DNA of 64,000 bases from an uncultured Bacteroidota bacterium (GCA_903905065.1 CAIVEW010000039.1:1-64000), one strand, 5' to 3'. Counted from the stretch's first letter, positions 51,867-63,047 are shown. Numbers and translations: made by a program. The notes: a model not told the origin generated them from the sequence alone.

Positions 51867-53591
51867 ATGAAAAAAATTATTTCTTTATTAATTTGTTGCA
51901 TAATATCTGTTGTATTGCTGCAATACAGGGTTACAAACTCGGACGTCATGCCCGGCAAGCCGCCCCTAAAAGTCACCGTTTGGGATGCTTTCGGATACTA
52001 CATCTATCTGCCATCGATCTGCATTTACCATGATTATAAACAACTAAACTGGCTGCCTGCCATTGACAAAAAATATGCGGTAACAGGCGGCGATGGCTAC
52101 CAGGCCATGAAACTGGACAATGGGAACTACACCTTCAAATATTTGGGCGGCGTAGCTATACTCGAAACACCTTTCTTTTTCATTGGCCATTTCATTGCTA
52201 AACATAGCCGCTATCCACCCGATGGCTTTTCCCCGCCATATCAGTATGCCCTTGGCTTTGGCGTTATTTTCTACTGCATTCTTTCGATTTTGCTTCTTCG
52301 GAAAATATTGCTGCTTTACTTCAGCGATCTGACGACGGGTATCACTTTATTGATGATTTGCCTTGCTACAAACTTCATCCAGTACGCCGCGGTTGATAAC
52401 GGGCAGAGCCATGGTTATATCTTTCCGCTTTATGTATTGGTCTTATATGCCACTGTAAAATGGCACCTGAAACCCGCGCGTGCATGGGCTTTATTAATTG
52501 GCTACATCATAGGACTGGCTATGATATGCAGGCCCACCGAAGCCATCATGCTGTTTATTCCCCTGCTATGGGACACCCATAATAAGGAAGCTGCCCAGCG
52601 AAAATGGTCACTTGTCAAACAGCACAAAAGTCACATCTTGCTTGCTGCTGTTGGTGGTTTTGCCGGTATACTTCCACAGCTTCTTTACTGGAAAGCAACC
52701 ACCGGCTCATTTGTGTTTGACGTGGGAAGTAAGTGGGATTTTCTGAACCCTCATTTCCATGTTTTATTTGGCTGGGAAAAGGGTTGGTTCATCTATACCC
52801 CGGTAACACTTTTCTTTATTGCAGGAATGTTTTTCATGAAGCAATTCCCGTTCAAAAAGTCGGTCCTTTGGTTTTGTTTGCTCAACATTTATATCATCAT
52901 TGCATGGTCTGAATGGAGGTATGGCGGCAGCTATTCCACCCGCGCCCTGGTACAGAGTTATCCTTTGTTTGCCTTGCCTATGGCGGCGGTCACAGAGCGG
53001 ATAGGGCAGACAAAATGGCGATGGGCATTTTACGCTTTGTGTGCTTACCTGCTTTTCGTGAATCTCTTCCAGGTCCACCAATACAACAATACGGTGCTCC
53101 ATTTCGATGACATGAACAGGAAATATTACGGCCGGATCTACCTCAACCCTCACCCTTCACCAGTTGATATGAGCTTGCTGGACAATGATGAGGTACTCCG
53201 CCATGAGTCGGTTTATAGCAGGCATACCCTATATAAAAAGGACAGTACAATCCATGCACACTTTGATAGTGGCTCACCATATACTTTGGCCCAGGGCGAA
53301 TCTTTGGGGCTTACTGAACAAAAAAGATGGCTGAAACTCGAAGCTGAAATATACAGCCCCGGCTTCTGGCAGAGTTATCTGAACATAGACCTGAAATTTG
53401 GTGACTCGGTGAAACATGCGCGGGCCCGTTTATTTAACGCCATAAGCCCGGATGGCAAGGACAATAAATATGCACTTTATGTAAGCATACCCGCACATCT
53501 GAAATGCGATGGTTTCAACGTTTACCTTACCGATGCCTTCGCTTTTGATGGTGATGTACATAGCGTAACAGTCACTGAATTTGATAAATAA
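51867..53591 (+). CDS. Polytopic membrane protein, glycosyltransferase-like (GT-C-like)
   Basis: 574 aa. After an N-terminal hydrophobic segment comes a conserved-looking loop with acidic residues (VTVWDAFGYYIYLP), which in GT-C enzymes holds the first-loop catalytic acidic site. About nine further membrane segments run to residue 400 (LGFGVIFYCILSILLLRKIL, AWALLIGYIIGLAMI, LLAAVGGFAGILPQLLYW). The last ~170 residues are soluble and beta-rich (YGRIYLNPHPSPVD; VKHARARLF), probably periplasmic. Transfer of a lipid-linked sugar is likely but not shown. Confidence 0.6.
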   Translation: MKKIISLLICCIISVVLLQYRVTNSDVMPGKPPLKVTVWDAFGYYIYLPSICIYHDYKQLNWLPAIDKKYAVTGGDGYQAMKLDNGNYTFKYLGGVAILETPFFFIGHFIAKHSRYPPDGFSPPYQYALGFGVIFYCILSILLLRKILLLYFSDLTTGITLLMICLATNFIQYAAVDNGQSHGYIFPLYVLVLYATVKWHLKPARAWALLIGYIIGLAMICRPTEAIMLFIPLLWDTHNKEAAQRKWSLVKQHKSHILLAAVGGFAGILPQLLYWKATTGSFVFDVGSKWDFLNPHFHVLFGWEKGWFIYTPVTLFFIAGMFFMKQFPFKKSVLWFCLLNIYIIIAWSEWRYGGSYSTRALVQSYPLFALPMAAVTERIGQTKWRWAFYALCAYLLFVNLFQVHQYNNTVLHFDDMNRKYYGRIYLNPHPSPVDMSLLDNDEVLRHESVYSRHTLYKKDSTIHAHFDSGSPYTLAQGESLGLTEQKRWLKLEAEIYSPGFWQSYLNIDLKFGDSVKHARARLFNAISPDGKDNKYALYVSIPAHLKCDGFNVYLTDAFAFDGDVHSVTVTEFDK

Positions 53592-53637
53592 CGGCGCGTG
53601 GTTTAGCGGTTTGATACTTATATTTGTGGCCATTTCT

Positions 53638-54804
53638 ATGACAGGAAAAAAATTATTACCAAGGCGATTATTACAACTGGCTTTTTTTGTGCCGGTGCTT
53701 GTCCTGTTACCATTTTGTAGTCATGCACAACACGATGCCGGGGGAGTAATTCCGTGGTCAGGTTTTGGAATAGAAGTGAACCCGATCTTTGAAAAGGTAT
53801 ACAAGCATGAGGCTAAGTTTACGGTGCCGCTGCCAGCGCTTACCACCGGTGTTGATGTAAATCTGAAACTGCATACCTACGGCAAAATGGCCTGGGAGCA
53901 AAGGCGCAAATACCCTACAATAGGGCTGGGCATTACCTATATCAATTATGGTATTGACTCCATATACGGGCGTTGCCTGGGTATATATCCCAACATTGAA
54001 CTGCCGCTGGTAAGGGGAAAGAAACTGGAATGGACGCTGCGCATAGGTGATGGCATAGGCTATGTGACCCGGCACTACAGCCGCATAGACCCGGTGGATA
54101 CAGCCAACGTGGCTATAGGCAGCCATATCAACGACTTCTTTTCCTTTAATACAGACCTGCGCTACCACATAGATACCCATTGGGACATACAACTTGGCGG
54201 CAACTTCAACCATATCTCTGATGCCTCCTATCACAAGCCAAACCTGGGTGTGAACACCTATGGTGTGCATATCGGGTTCAGCTACTTCCCGGTTACGTCA
54301 AAGCCACCACACATCGAGCGCAAGCTGGACCCGTTGAAGAACAGGTGGCTCTTCCAGGCGCGTATGGGAATGGCCTTTGTTTCCAGCGAAACACCGGGCG
54401 GCCCCTTATATCCTGTTTATATTGTCTCCGGATACCTGAGCAGGCGCTGGCTGGGTAAGAATAAAATGTTCGCCGGTTATGACTATTCCTATCACAGCGA
54501 CATTTATGCATTTCTTCGCAACAATGAAATATATCCGGGACACGAAGCGCAGCATTCCTATGAGACAGCCGTTTTTGTGGGCAACGAATTTATGCTAGGC
54601 CGGGTGGGCGCGGTGCTCCAGGTGGGGGTGTACACCCATGAAGCAGCGTTAAAGCTTGATCCTTACTACGAGAAGATCGGCGGCAACTATTATATTGTTC
54701 AGAAGGAACATGGGCCGCTGAAAGAGTTTTTCCTTTCGGCTTTCCTGCTGACGCATAAAATTGTAGCCGAGCTGGGCGAGATAGGGATGGGAGTCGGGTT
54801 TTAG
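53638..54804 (+). CDS. PagL-like lipid A 3-O-deacylase / acyloxyacyl hydrolase
   Basis: 388 aa from the ATG giving MTGKKLLPRRLLQLAFFVPV, which restores a normal signal peptide (CSHAQ|H); the track used a TTG 57 nt upstream. The body is an outer-membrane beta-barrel. The PagL-like active-site region HISDASYHKPNLGVN has the His-Ser pattern of lipid A deacylases (His-x-Ser), followed by GVHIGFSYFPV. A TATATTTG box lies 12 bp before this ATG, suggesting a very short leader. It would remodel LPS in the outer membrane. The usual size is ~180-400 aa in Bacteroidota. Confidence 0.8.
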   Translation: MTGKKLLPRRLLQLAFFVPVLVLLPFCSHAQHDAGGVIPWSGFGIEVNPIFEKVYKHEAKFTVPLPALTTGVDVNLKLHTYGKMAWEQRRKYPTIGLGITYINYGIDSIYGRCLGIYPNIELPLVRGKKLEWTLRIGDGIGYVTRHYSRIDPVDTANVAIGSHINDFFSFNTDLRYHIDTHWDIQLGGNFNHISDASYHKPNLGVNTYGVHIGFSYFPVTSKPPHIERKLDPLKNRWLFQARMGMAFVSSETPGGPLYPVYIVSGYLSRRWLGKNKMFAGYDYSYHSDIYAFLRNNEIYPGHEAQHSYETAVFVGNEFMLGRVGAVLQVGVYTHEAALKLDPYYEKIGGNYYIVQKEHGPLKEFFLSAFLLTHKIVAELGEIGMGVGF

Positions 54805-54826
54805 CCCGGTGTGCCTTACGAGCAAC

Positions 54827-55189
54827 CTACTTTATCACCTTACCGTTGCACTGCACGAGTAATATCTCCGTATCATTCTCCTCTTTATGCTTGATGATAT
54901 ATTTCAGGCTGCCAGAGTCTTTAATAAGGCTGTCTCCAATATTAACTACATTCCAAAGTTCCGGTTCTACGGGTTGATACTGCAGGCCATTGCTCATGGA
55001 GTAAGTAAAAGCATTTTTGCCATGTTCGCTGCTGTCACGATATTTAGCTTCCACACGGTAATGTAAAAAAACGGGTCTTTCGACCTTATTCACCTTGTCT
55101 GCAAAATGCCCGCATTTGTTGAGGCATGCCGACAGAAACATCGCCGGAAGCAATGCAACAGAGAGTAAAACTATTGTCGTGATTTTCAT
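54827..55189 (-). CDS. Putative lipoprotein, unknown function
   Basis: 120 aa from the ATG giving MKITTIVLLSVALLPAMFLS, with a lipobox-like LSAC (Cys about residue 22). The track start adds 49 residues that belong to the adjacent gene's frame. The mature part (KVERPVFLHYRVEAKYRDSS, NVVNIGDSLIKDSGSLKYII) is not a family I recognise. It follows the VOC gene by 37 bp and is probably co-transcribed. Confidence 0.7.
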   Translation of the reverse strand: MKITTIVLLSVALLPAMFLSACLNKCGHFADKVNKVERPVFLHYRVEAKYRDSSEHGKNAFTYSMSNGLQYQPVEPELWNVVNIGDSLIKDSGSLKYIIKHKEENDTEILLVQCNGKVIK

Positions 55190-55226
55190 ATGCAATGCTT
55201 TTGTGATCATGAATTTGACTACTGCC

Positions 55227-55574
55227 CTAGCTCCATCTCGGTGCAACAAAGTAAAGCGAAGTATTGTCCGGGTCTTTGAAATGCAGGTAGTGGCCGGATT
55301 TGCCGTCTTCCTCTGTAAAAGGAATCTCATTTGCATGCATCAACGCCTTTACAATATGCATATCGTCTATCATAAAACCGATAGATACTGTACCCGATGT
55401 ATTTTCCGCATTTTCAGAGGGATGAATACCGATCGTAATACCCTTGCCATCAATCATGGCGTAGTGGTTATCCCAACGTTGTTTCAATTTGAGACCAATT
55501 TGCTCATAGAATTTAATAGAGGCATCAATGTCTTTTACCATTATCGTGACATTTGAGCCGGTGATGTGCGACAT
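55227..55574 (-). CDS. VOC (glyoxalase/bleomycin-resistance-like) family protein
   Basis: 115 aa, one VOC module pair. SNVTIMVKDIDASIKFYEQI and the C-terminal GHYLHFKDPDNTSLYFVAP are characteristic, with potential metal ligands His and Glu spread over the fold (HYAM, HFKD). Family members bind a divalent metal and act on varied small molecules; the substrate is not predictable. It stands first in a two-gene unit with the lipoprotein. Confidence 0.88.
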   Translation of the reverse strand: MSHITGSNVTIMVKDIDASIKFYEQIGLKLKQRWDNHYAMIDGKGITIGIHPSENAENTSGTVSIGFMIDDMHIVKALMHANEIPFTEEDGKSGHYLHFKDPDNTSLYFVAPRWS

Positions 55575-55634
55575 GACTTGTGTGTTTCTGTAAAAGTAGA
55601 AAAATACTTCTGCCCGCGCAATTGGTGGTAGTCT

Positions 55635-56525
55635 TCATTTCATTAAGTAGTCTTTCAACGACGTGCCCAAAATGTGTGTCCATCCGGCAACAAAGTTTTC
55701 TTTTGCCAAGTCTTTGTTTGGTATCACTGGGAATGTTTCGATGCCGGTGTGGGTCAGCTTCACGCGGGTTTTGTCTCCTTCTTCAAATAGTTCGAAGGTT
55801 ACTTCTGATGAACCTGAATAGCCGGCGTAGCGCCATGTGTATGCCAACAGTTTGCCGGGAATTACTTTTGTTACTTCGCATAAGTGTAGGAATATGCGGC
55901 CTTCTTTTCCACCAGAGAAGCTGAACTCAAAACCAACCTCAGGCCTGAACTCCGCGAGATCAAAATACCACTCCGCCATTTTATCCCTGTTGCTGATGGC
56001 TTGCCATACGAGATCAATGGGTGCGTTGTACGTTCTTTCTAATATCACGGGCGCATCCTTTATTGCTACCGCATTGTCGGTCATGTATACCTGTAGCTTT
56101 TCCAGGTTCTGTTTCAGTCCTTCATCGGCTTTGAATGTTTTAACTACCTGTTCAAATTGCTCCTTGCTTTCAAAAAGCATGTGCCAATCGATCAGCGTCT
56201 TTTGTCCTTGTGCAGTAAAAACTATAGTGGTTATGTGCCTGGGCGCAGATACATGGTCGAATACGATCCGTTCGTGTTTTACCACTTCTTTGTAAACGTT
56301 CTTGTTCTTATAGTCTGTTCCATCTGGCCCGTGCATGATAAAGTCCCACTCGCCCCCGGGACGTACTTCCATTTTGTGGATGGTGTTAGTGAAGCCGTTT
56401 GGCCCCCACCAGTTTTTGATGTGTTCGGGAGTGGTAAAAACTTCCCATACAAGGTCAATGGGCGCTTCAAAAAGGCGTGAAATGTGCAGTTCACGGTCGG
56501 TGGTGCTACTACTTTTGGGTTCCAT
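55635..56525 (-). CDS. Tandem SRPBCC (AHSA1-like) domain protein
   Basis: 296 aa with two START/AHSA1-type domains. The first opens RELHISRLFEAPIDLVWEVF (about 11-145), the second VILERTYNAPIDLVWQAISN (about 160-296). Both carry WWGPNGF/WYFD-type and GGEWDF-type turns. Single-domain forms are more common; this is a fusion of two. It overlaps the upstream ArsR gene by 17 nt, so the pair is one operon. The hydrophobic pocket suggests binding or hydrolysis of a small lipophilic molecule; ligand unknown. Confidence 0.9.
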   Translation of the reverse strand: MEPKSSSTTDRELHISRLFEAPIDLVWEVFTTPEHIKNWWGPNGFTNTIHKMEVRPGGEWDFIMHGPDGTDYKNKNVYKEVVKHERIVFDHVSAPRHITTIVFTAQGQKTLIDWHMLFESKEQFEQVVKTFKADEGLKQNLEKLQVYMTDNAVAIKDAPVILERTYNAPIDLVWQAISNRDKMAEWYFDLAEFRPEVGFEFSFSGGKEGRIFLHLCEVTKVIPGKLLAYTWRYAGYSGSSEVTFELFEEGDKTRVKLTHTGIETFPVIPNKDLAKENFVAGWTHILGTSLKDYLMK

Positions 56526-56856
56526 CGTTTTTAGTTTTAGCTGATTGAATTTGTTTTAAATAATCTCCGAGGCTGTCCAGTTTTGCTTCCCAGAATTTGC
56601 GGTAAGGCTCTATCCAATCGGACACTTCACCCAATGTTTTCAGATTGGCTTCGCAATATCTTTCCCTGCCCTGTTGCTTTATCGTAATTAGGCCGCATTC
56701 CGTGAGGATCTTTATGTGCTTTGAGATGGCCGGCCTGCTTATATCGAAGTGGGTGGCAACTCCATTTGGTGTCAGTCGCTGGTGGGAAAGCAGGTTAATT
56801 ATTGCCCTCCGGTTGGGGTCTGCTATGGCCTGGAATACATCTCTTCTCATTTTCAT
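56509..56856 (-). CDS. ArsR family winged-helix repressor
   Basis: 115 aa. DVFQAIADPNRRAIINLLSH is the family opening, and the recognition helix lies in THFDISRPAISKHIKILTEC. Metal-binding cysteine pairs of ArsR proper (ELCVCDL) are absent, so it belongs to the metal-independent subgroup that regulates SRPBCC partners. Two near-identical inverted-repeat sites flank its promoter box, consistent with autorepression. Start is Met1 or Met3. Confidence 0.93.
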   Translation of the reverse strand: MKMRRDVFQAIADPNRRAIINLLSHQRLTPNGVATHFDISRPAISKHIKILTECGLITIKQQGRERYCEANLKTLGEVSDWIEPYRKFWEAKLDSLGDYLKQIQSAKTKNDGTQK

Positions 56857-56869
56857 TTCTCGGCCTAAT

Positions 56870-56911
56870 GTAACCGATCAGTTACAAATGTATGTGAAAC
56901 CGTTCGGTTAC
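56870..56911 (-). promoter_or_regulatory. Operator pair and -7 box of the ArsR-SRPBCC operon
   Basis: GTAACCGATCAGTTAC (56870-56885) and GAAACCGTTCGGTTAC (56896-56911) share AACCGnTCnGTTAC, 26 bp apart centre to centre. On the minus strand TACATTTG, a perfect TAnnTTTG box, sits between them (56885-56892). The geometry predicts that repressor bound to either site blocks RNA polymerase. Confidence 0.75.
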
Positions 56912-59201
<2,290 letters not shown>

Positions 59202-59203
<2 letters not shown>

Positions 59204-59232
59204 CCCCCGGCCCCTAAAGGGGAGTCATAGAT
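59202..59232 (+). repeat. Dispersed GC-rich repeat at the end of gyrB
   Basis: The stop TAA is followed at once by CCCCCGGCCCCTAAAGGGGA. Downstream similarity to the family (GTGAATA) is lost here. Confidence 0.8.
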
Positions 59233-59307
59233 TTAGCTTTGGATGCTGAATCCAGATCGGTGCTATAACTGAGCATTATTATTTTTCTGATGGCAGAATA
59301 TTTTTTG

Positions 59308-59334
59308 GTAGAGACGCGCGCATCGCGTCTCTAC
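59308..59334. repeat. GTAGAGACGCG hairpin repeat overlapping the msrB stop
   Basis: GTAGAGACGCG, loop CGCAT, CGCGTCTCTAC: perfect 11-bp stem. The TAG stop of msrB is the TAG of the repeat edge. I recall this word as a common dispersed repeat in several phyla; unverified here. Confidence 0.8.
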
Positions 59335-59858
59335 TTTTGTGTATCGGGTTCAAATTCGAGGACGGCGGAGTTCATACAAAAACGTTGTCCGGTGGGTGCG
59401 GGACCATCGTCGAATATATGACCGAGATGCGAATCGCAGCGGCCGCAAAGTACCTCTATGCGGCGCATACCATGGGAGTTGTCGTTTTCGTAGCGCACAC
59501 TGGTTGGGGTTAATGCCTCGTAAAAACTTGGCCAGCCACAACTGCTTGCGAACTTGGCATCTGACTTAAAAAGCGGATTGCCGCATACCGCACAGTAGTA
59601 GGTACCTTTTGTATCTGTTTTGTAGTATTTACCTGTAAAGGCATATTCCGTACCCTTGTTGCGGGCGATGTTATAGACATCTGCCGGTAATATCTTTTTC
59701 CATTCCGCGTCGCTTACATGCAGATGCGCGGTGTCTGTGCGGGAGTAGTATGGGTTGTTTTTTTCGTTTGCCATAGTATTTTTTGTTTGCTGGCCATTGC
59801 AGGACCAGGTGAAGGTAGCGGTACAAATGCTTGCTAATATTATTTTCAATTTACGCAT
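59331..59858 (-). CDS. msrB: Peptide-methionine (R)-S-oxide reductase, lipoprotein form
   Basis: 175 aa. N-terminal lipobox-like TFTWSC places it in the cell envelope, unlike cytosolic MsrB. Zinc cysteines CAVC and CGRC, the SCGWPSFY motif and the catalytic Cys in RFCMNSAVLEF (about residue 160) are all present. It reduces the R form of methionine sulfoxide in proteins, here probably periplasmic or surface ones. Monocistronic. Confidence 0.95.
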   Translation of the reverse strand: MRKLKIILASICTATFTWSCNGQQTKNTMANEKNNPYYSRTDTAHLHVSDAEWKKILPADVYNIARNKGTEYAFTGKYYKTDTKGTYYCAVCGNPLFKSDAKFASSCGWPSFYEALTPTSVRYENDNSHGMRRIEVLCGRCDSHLGHIFDDGPAPTGQRFCMNSAVLEFEPDTQK

Positions 59859-59975
59859 ATTCGATCATAATAAACGAGCCAACAATTAAAATGGTTTGTT
59901 TTGCTGGCACTTTAATGCTTTATTAACGAAGGTACAGGTTGTACTATATTCTAAACTTGATACTAAATTTGCGCG

Positions 59976-60506
59976 ATGGTTGCAGCGAATCTAATAATAA
60001 AAAGGGCAAATACCGGAGCTGCCAGCCAGCTCAGGGAACTTAGTGTGTCTACGTTTCTGGAGACGTTCGGGCCGCCTGTGAATAAGCAGGAGGATATGGA
60101 CAGTTATATTGCGGATCAGATGAGCATGGAACAGCTATGTGCGGAACTGGCCGACAACGAAAATCTATTTTTTCTAGCATATTACCAGGACCAATTGATC
60201 GGTTATGCGAAAATGCGCGCTAAGATCACCCCTACCGAGCTATCGCAATACCATGCGATAGAAATAGAGCGGCTATATGTGATCAAAGAATACCAAAGCA
60301 AAAAGGCGGGCGCTACGCTGATGAACCATTGCCTGGCCTATGCTACTCAGCAAGGTTATGATATGGTGTGGCTCGGTGTCTGGGAGCATAATCAGAAAGC
60401 TTTAAAGTTTTATAAAGATTTCGGGTTTGAGTTGTTTGGATCGCACCCATTTGTGCTGGGGGACGATGTGCAGACGGATGTGTTGATGAGGAAGGCGATT
60501 GGTTAA
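59976..60506 (+). CDS. GNAT family N-acetyltransferase
   Basis: 176 aa. The acetyl-CoA binding region is IERLYVIKEYQSKKAGATLM (about residues 95-115), and the C-terminal WLGVWEHNQKALKFYKDFGF is typical of this family. Resembles the Bacillus PaiA-like branch (TFGPPVNKQEDMDSY near residue 30), but the acceptor is unknown. Monocistronic. Confidence 0.92.
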   Translation: MVAANLIIKRANTGAASQLRELSVSTFLETFGPPVNKQEDMDSYIADQMSMEQLCAELADNENLFFLAYYQDQLIGYAKMRAKITPTELSQYHAIEIERLYVIKEYQSKKAGATLMNHCLAYATQQGYDMVWLGVWEHNQKALKFYKDFGFELFGSHPFVLGDDVQTDVLMRKAIG

Positions 60507-60728
60507 TCTCTCGCAAAGGCGCCAGGCTCGCTATTCTCTTGTTATGTTTTAAAGATCGCCAAGGTGTGCTTTAGAATAAACGGAAATAAAATATCCACAT
60601 TAGATTTATTGGCCGATAACCCTTGACTGGGGCGCATTTCAGGGAAGGTTTCCACAGAATATTGTTGATATTTTGAGGGCGGGTTCATGGATGGGCAATT
60701 TATCTTTGTGGGATAAACTCTTTTTTCT

Positions 60729-61037
60729 ATGCGCGGGCAAAAAATATTCAATGAGATCATCAAAGACAGCGGCATAACCAGAACGCCGAGAAGGGGACGG
60801 AATAACTCGCTGATAGATAAGCGTAATGAATGCCTGATAGCACGCTACTATTACTATGCGTCTGTAAGAAACAAGTGTTACGAGGACACCTTACGGCAAA
60901 TAGTATCCGAGTTTTTCCTCTCTCCTGTTACTATTGCGAATATCGTACAAGAGCATGCAGACCAGCTACACTATCTGAAACAGAAGGGGCCGGTACTCTA
61001 TTATTTTCAGAACCGATGGCCGCACTTGAAGTGGTGA
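60729..61037 (+). CDS. Small helix-turn-helix-like protein, likely phage-associated
   Basis: 102 aa. Basic N-terminus (TPRRGRNNSLIDKRNECLIA), then a possible helix-turn-helix (RQIVSEFFLSPVTIANIVQE) and an aromatic end (YYFQNRWPHLKW). Similar small proteins accompany Mu-like elements in Bacteroidota, as I recall, and it lies beside the phage remnant but in the opposite orientation. No firm family. Confidence 0.65.
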   Translation: MRGQKIFNEIIKDSGITRTPRRGRNNSLIDKRNECLIARYYYYASVRNKCYEDTLRQIVSEFFLSPVTIANIVQEHADQLHYLKQKGPVLYYFQNRWPHLKW

Positions 61038-61276
61038 CTTTTTAGTCGTGAGTCATGAGTGGTGAGTCTGCGAATACGTTTGAGTAGATCAAAGGGAGAA
61101 AGGAGAAACTTTTCGTGGTGCGTGTTTACATCCCACTAACCCCTTCGCCAACGCACCCGGCCAACGCTAACCTGCCGGCAGGCTGGAGGAGGAATTTCCT
61201 TCATTTTGCGTTTTAGGCGCTGAGCGCGAGTATTTAGGTGTGGCACACTTTGGAAGTGTGCCACACCGTGCGTTTC
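61038..61276. other. Intergenic region with two palindromes
   Basis: No gene. Holds CCTGCCGGCAGG (61171-61182) and a perfect 13-bp-stem hairpin GGTGTGGCACACT / AGTGTGCCACACC (61237-61267). The hairpin has no T run, so it may be a dispersed repeat rather than a terminator. Confidence 0.7.
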
Positions 61277-61783
61277 TTAAAGCAATATCTGATCTGCGAC
61301 TATTAGTGTTGCCGGAGCGTATTGCTGTTGTGGCTTCGTGCTATAGTCCTCGAATGTGAGACTGTATCGCAGCTCACGGACACGGTAATTGTCGGGGCGT
61401 TTTTGAGTATGTGTGCTGGTGCGGATAAGGTGGCCGTAGTCGGAGCCAGGAGACCAGCCCTGGAGCGCAAGATGCAGCGACCACTCGATGTCGTAGTAGC
61501 CTAGGGCATGCTCGGTATATGGGTCCGGAGTGACCTGGCTGCTGTTGCTATATGGGGCAAAGCCTAGCCTTATTACAATTGTTCCATTTGCTATCTGCAC
61601 ATTATCGCCCATGTTTTCGAAATTAAAATCTTCGAAGTCTATGAGTGCGCATGGCCATGATACCGGCGGCCGGGTTGTAGGTTTGAGTTGGTTGAGGTCC
61701 TGGTCTATGTAATTGATAGCTGCTACCTGGGACTGGATACGGGCGCGGAGCGCGAGGAAGATGTTGGCGAAAGGGGAATTCAT
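61277..61783 (-). CDS. Phage tail/neck-type protein (Mu gp37-like)
   Basis: 168 aa. N-terminal SPFANIFLALRARIQSQVAA and PCALIDFEDFNFENMGDNV resemble the minor tail/head-completion proteins (gp37-like) encoded near the portal in Mu-like phages; this is from general resemblance, not a firm motif. It lies 136 bp downstream of the portal gene on the same strand. No transposase, capsid, protease or terminase gene is present in the window. Confidence 0.6.
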   Translation of the reverse strand: MNSPFANIFLALRARIQSQVAAINYIDQDLNQLKPTTRPPVSWPCALIDFEDFNFENMGDNVQIANGTIVIRLGFAPYSNSSQVTPDPYTEHALGYYDIEWSLHLALQGWSPGSDYGHLIRTSTHTQKRPDNYRVRELRYSLTFEDYSTKPQQQYAPATLIVADQILL

Positions 61784-61919
61784 TTTTTTGGAATTTGGAC
61801 TATGGAATTTGGATCGCTGTTTGAAACAAGTTTTTAGCAGCTATTTGTTAAGCTATTGGATTGGTATATTGAGCTACGCCCTTATTTCCGGTTTCGACTA
61901 AAAAGAAAACATTATTATA
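61784..61919. other. Gap between the two phage-type genes
   Basis: 136 bp, AT-rich, no gene supported; possibly the remains of deleted phage genes. Confidence 0.4.
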
Positions 61920-63047
61920 CTACTCTAGGCCGGAAAACGGTATTCCGTAGGTTTTGTACCAATAATCTTCGGGAAGGGGGACCTGCCGGGCGAGCTCTTT
62001 GTCGATAGCTATTCTTGTTTTGAGGTAGTCGATGTCCATATCTTTTGCGAAGGTGAAACGACCGTTGGAAACGGGGTAGCCGTAGCCACGGAGTATGGAG
62101 ATAAAATGCGGACTATTGAGCATGGCTGCGGTATAAATAAGGTCGCTCCGGGTGATCTCGTATTGCTGATCGAGGTGTACTTTGCTTTGGGCATAGCCGG
62201 TGCTATTGCTGCTGGTGGTGGTCTCGGTGTTGCCTAGCACGGTAATGGACAGTTCATCGTTGAGGGATTTAATAAAGGATAGCTGCAGATTACCATCGCA
62301 ATTGGTTTGCTTGCCATCTTTTATTTCAAAGTCGGCCTGGCGGGGAATCATCATGGAGAGAGAACTGCCGCTTTCATCGAGTATCTTTTTCAGTTCCAGT
62401 TTTGTCTGCTCATCGTAAGAATCATATTTGATAACGCGCACGGGCTGGCCAAAGAGCTCGATATACTGGGCCCAGTCAGAAAGTCCGCCGCGCTTGTAGA
62501 GGCAGTATGGTGCGCATTTGAGCAGGATGCCGAGGTCTTTATTGTCGCCCATTATCCAAATGTTCCGGAGCGAAGTATATGGTATCCCGTCGGTACCCGA
62601 CTGTTCAAATGCTATGATGCCGAGTTCGGGCTTTATATGTTTTCGGGGTATGAGATCGAAAGCAAGCTCCTGGCCGGGAATAAATTCAATGCCGGATATG
62701 CCCCATAATCTTGTTTCCATAATGGTACGCATGATGCCTCGGAAAGCCGTAGAATGGATCAGATCTTCCATTAACGAAGCCTTTTTTCCATCTGTTTCAA
62801 AAGATATCTCTTTATTCAGAACGGCGTCAATACGCTTGGCAATGACACCAGAAAGATGGCCATCGAGAATGATGTCTTCGTAGAGATCGTAGAGCCGGGA
62901 ACGATTTGGATAATAAACTGATTCGGCACTTATGAGGGCGCCACGCCATGTCAAAATATCCTTACGGCTGCGATCAACAGAGCGAATGTTCAACTCGTTA
63001 AGAATGAGTGGTTCGTGTTCATGTATTGTTTTGTGAGTTCTTACCAT
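61920..63047 (-). CDS. DUF935 (Mu gp29-like) phage portal protein
   Basis: 375 aa. Typical landmarks: a RTIMETRLWGISGIEFIPGQ segment (residue about 115), YCLYKRGGLSDWAQYIELFG, then QPVRVIKYD, and TETTTSSNSTGYAQSKVHLD. Mu gp29 is about 500 aa, so it is shorter at the C-terminus, ending after DYWYKTYGIPFSGLE. The portal forms the ring through which DNA enters the capsid. No frameshift is seen. Confidence 0.85.
   Translation of the reverse strand: MVRTHKTIHEHEPLILNELNIRSVDRSRKDILTWRGALISAESVYYPNRSRLYDLYEDIILDGHLSGVIAKRIDAVLNKEISFETDGKKASLMEDLIHSTAFRGIMRTIMETRLWGISGIEFIPGQELAFDLIPRKHIKPELGIIAFEQSGTDGIPYTSLRNIWIMGDNKDLGILLKCAPYCLYKRGGLSDWAQYIELFGQPVRVIKYDSYDEQTKLELKKILDESGSSLSMMIPRQADFEIKDGKQTNCDGNLQLSFIKSLNDELSITVLGNTETTTSSNSTGYAQSKVHLDQQYEITRSDLIYTAAMLNSPHFISILRGYGYPVSNGRFTFAKDMDIDYLKTRIAIDKELARQVPLPEDYWYKTYGIPFSGLE

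Larger units (their letters stand above)
61277..63047 (-). mobile_element. Mu-like prophage remnant
   Basis: The DUF935-type portal and tail/neck-type genes lie together without the rest of the head-tail set. Neighbours on both sides are ordinary chromosomal genes, so this looks like a fragment or domesticated pair. Boundaries are set to the two genes; no attachment or end sequences were found. Confidence 0.6.

Noticed and set aside
61237-61267. 13-bp hairpin as a terminator of the phage-type gene
   Set aside because: Strong stem but no T run on either side; more like a dispersed repeat.
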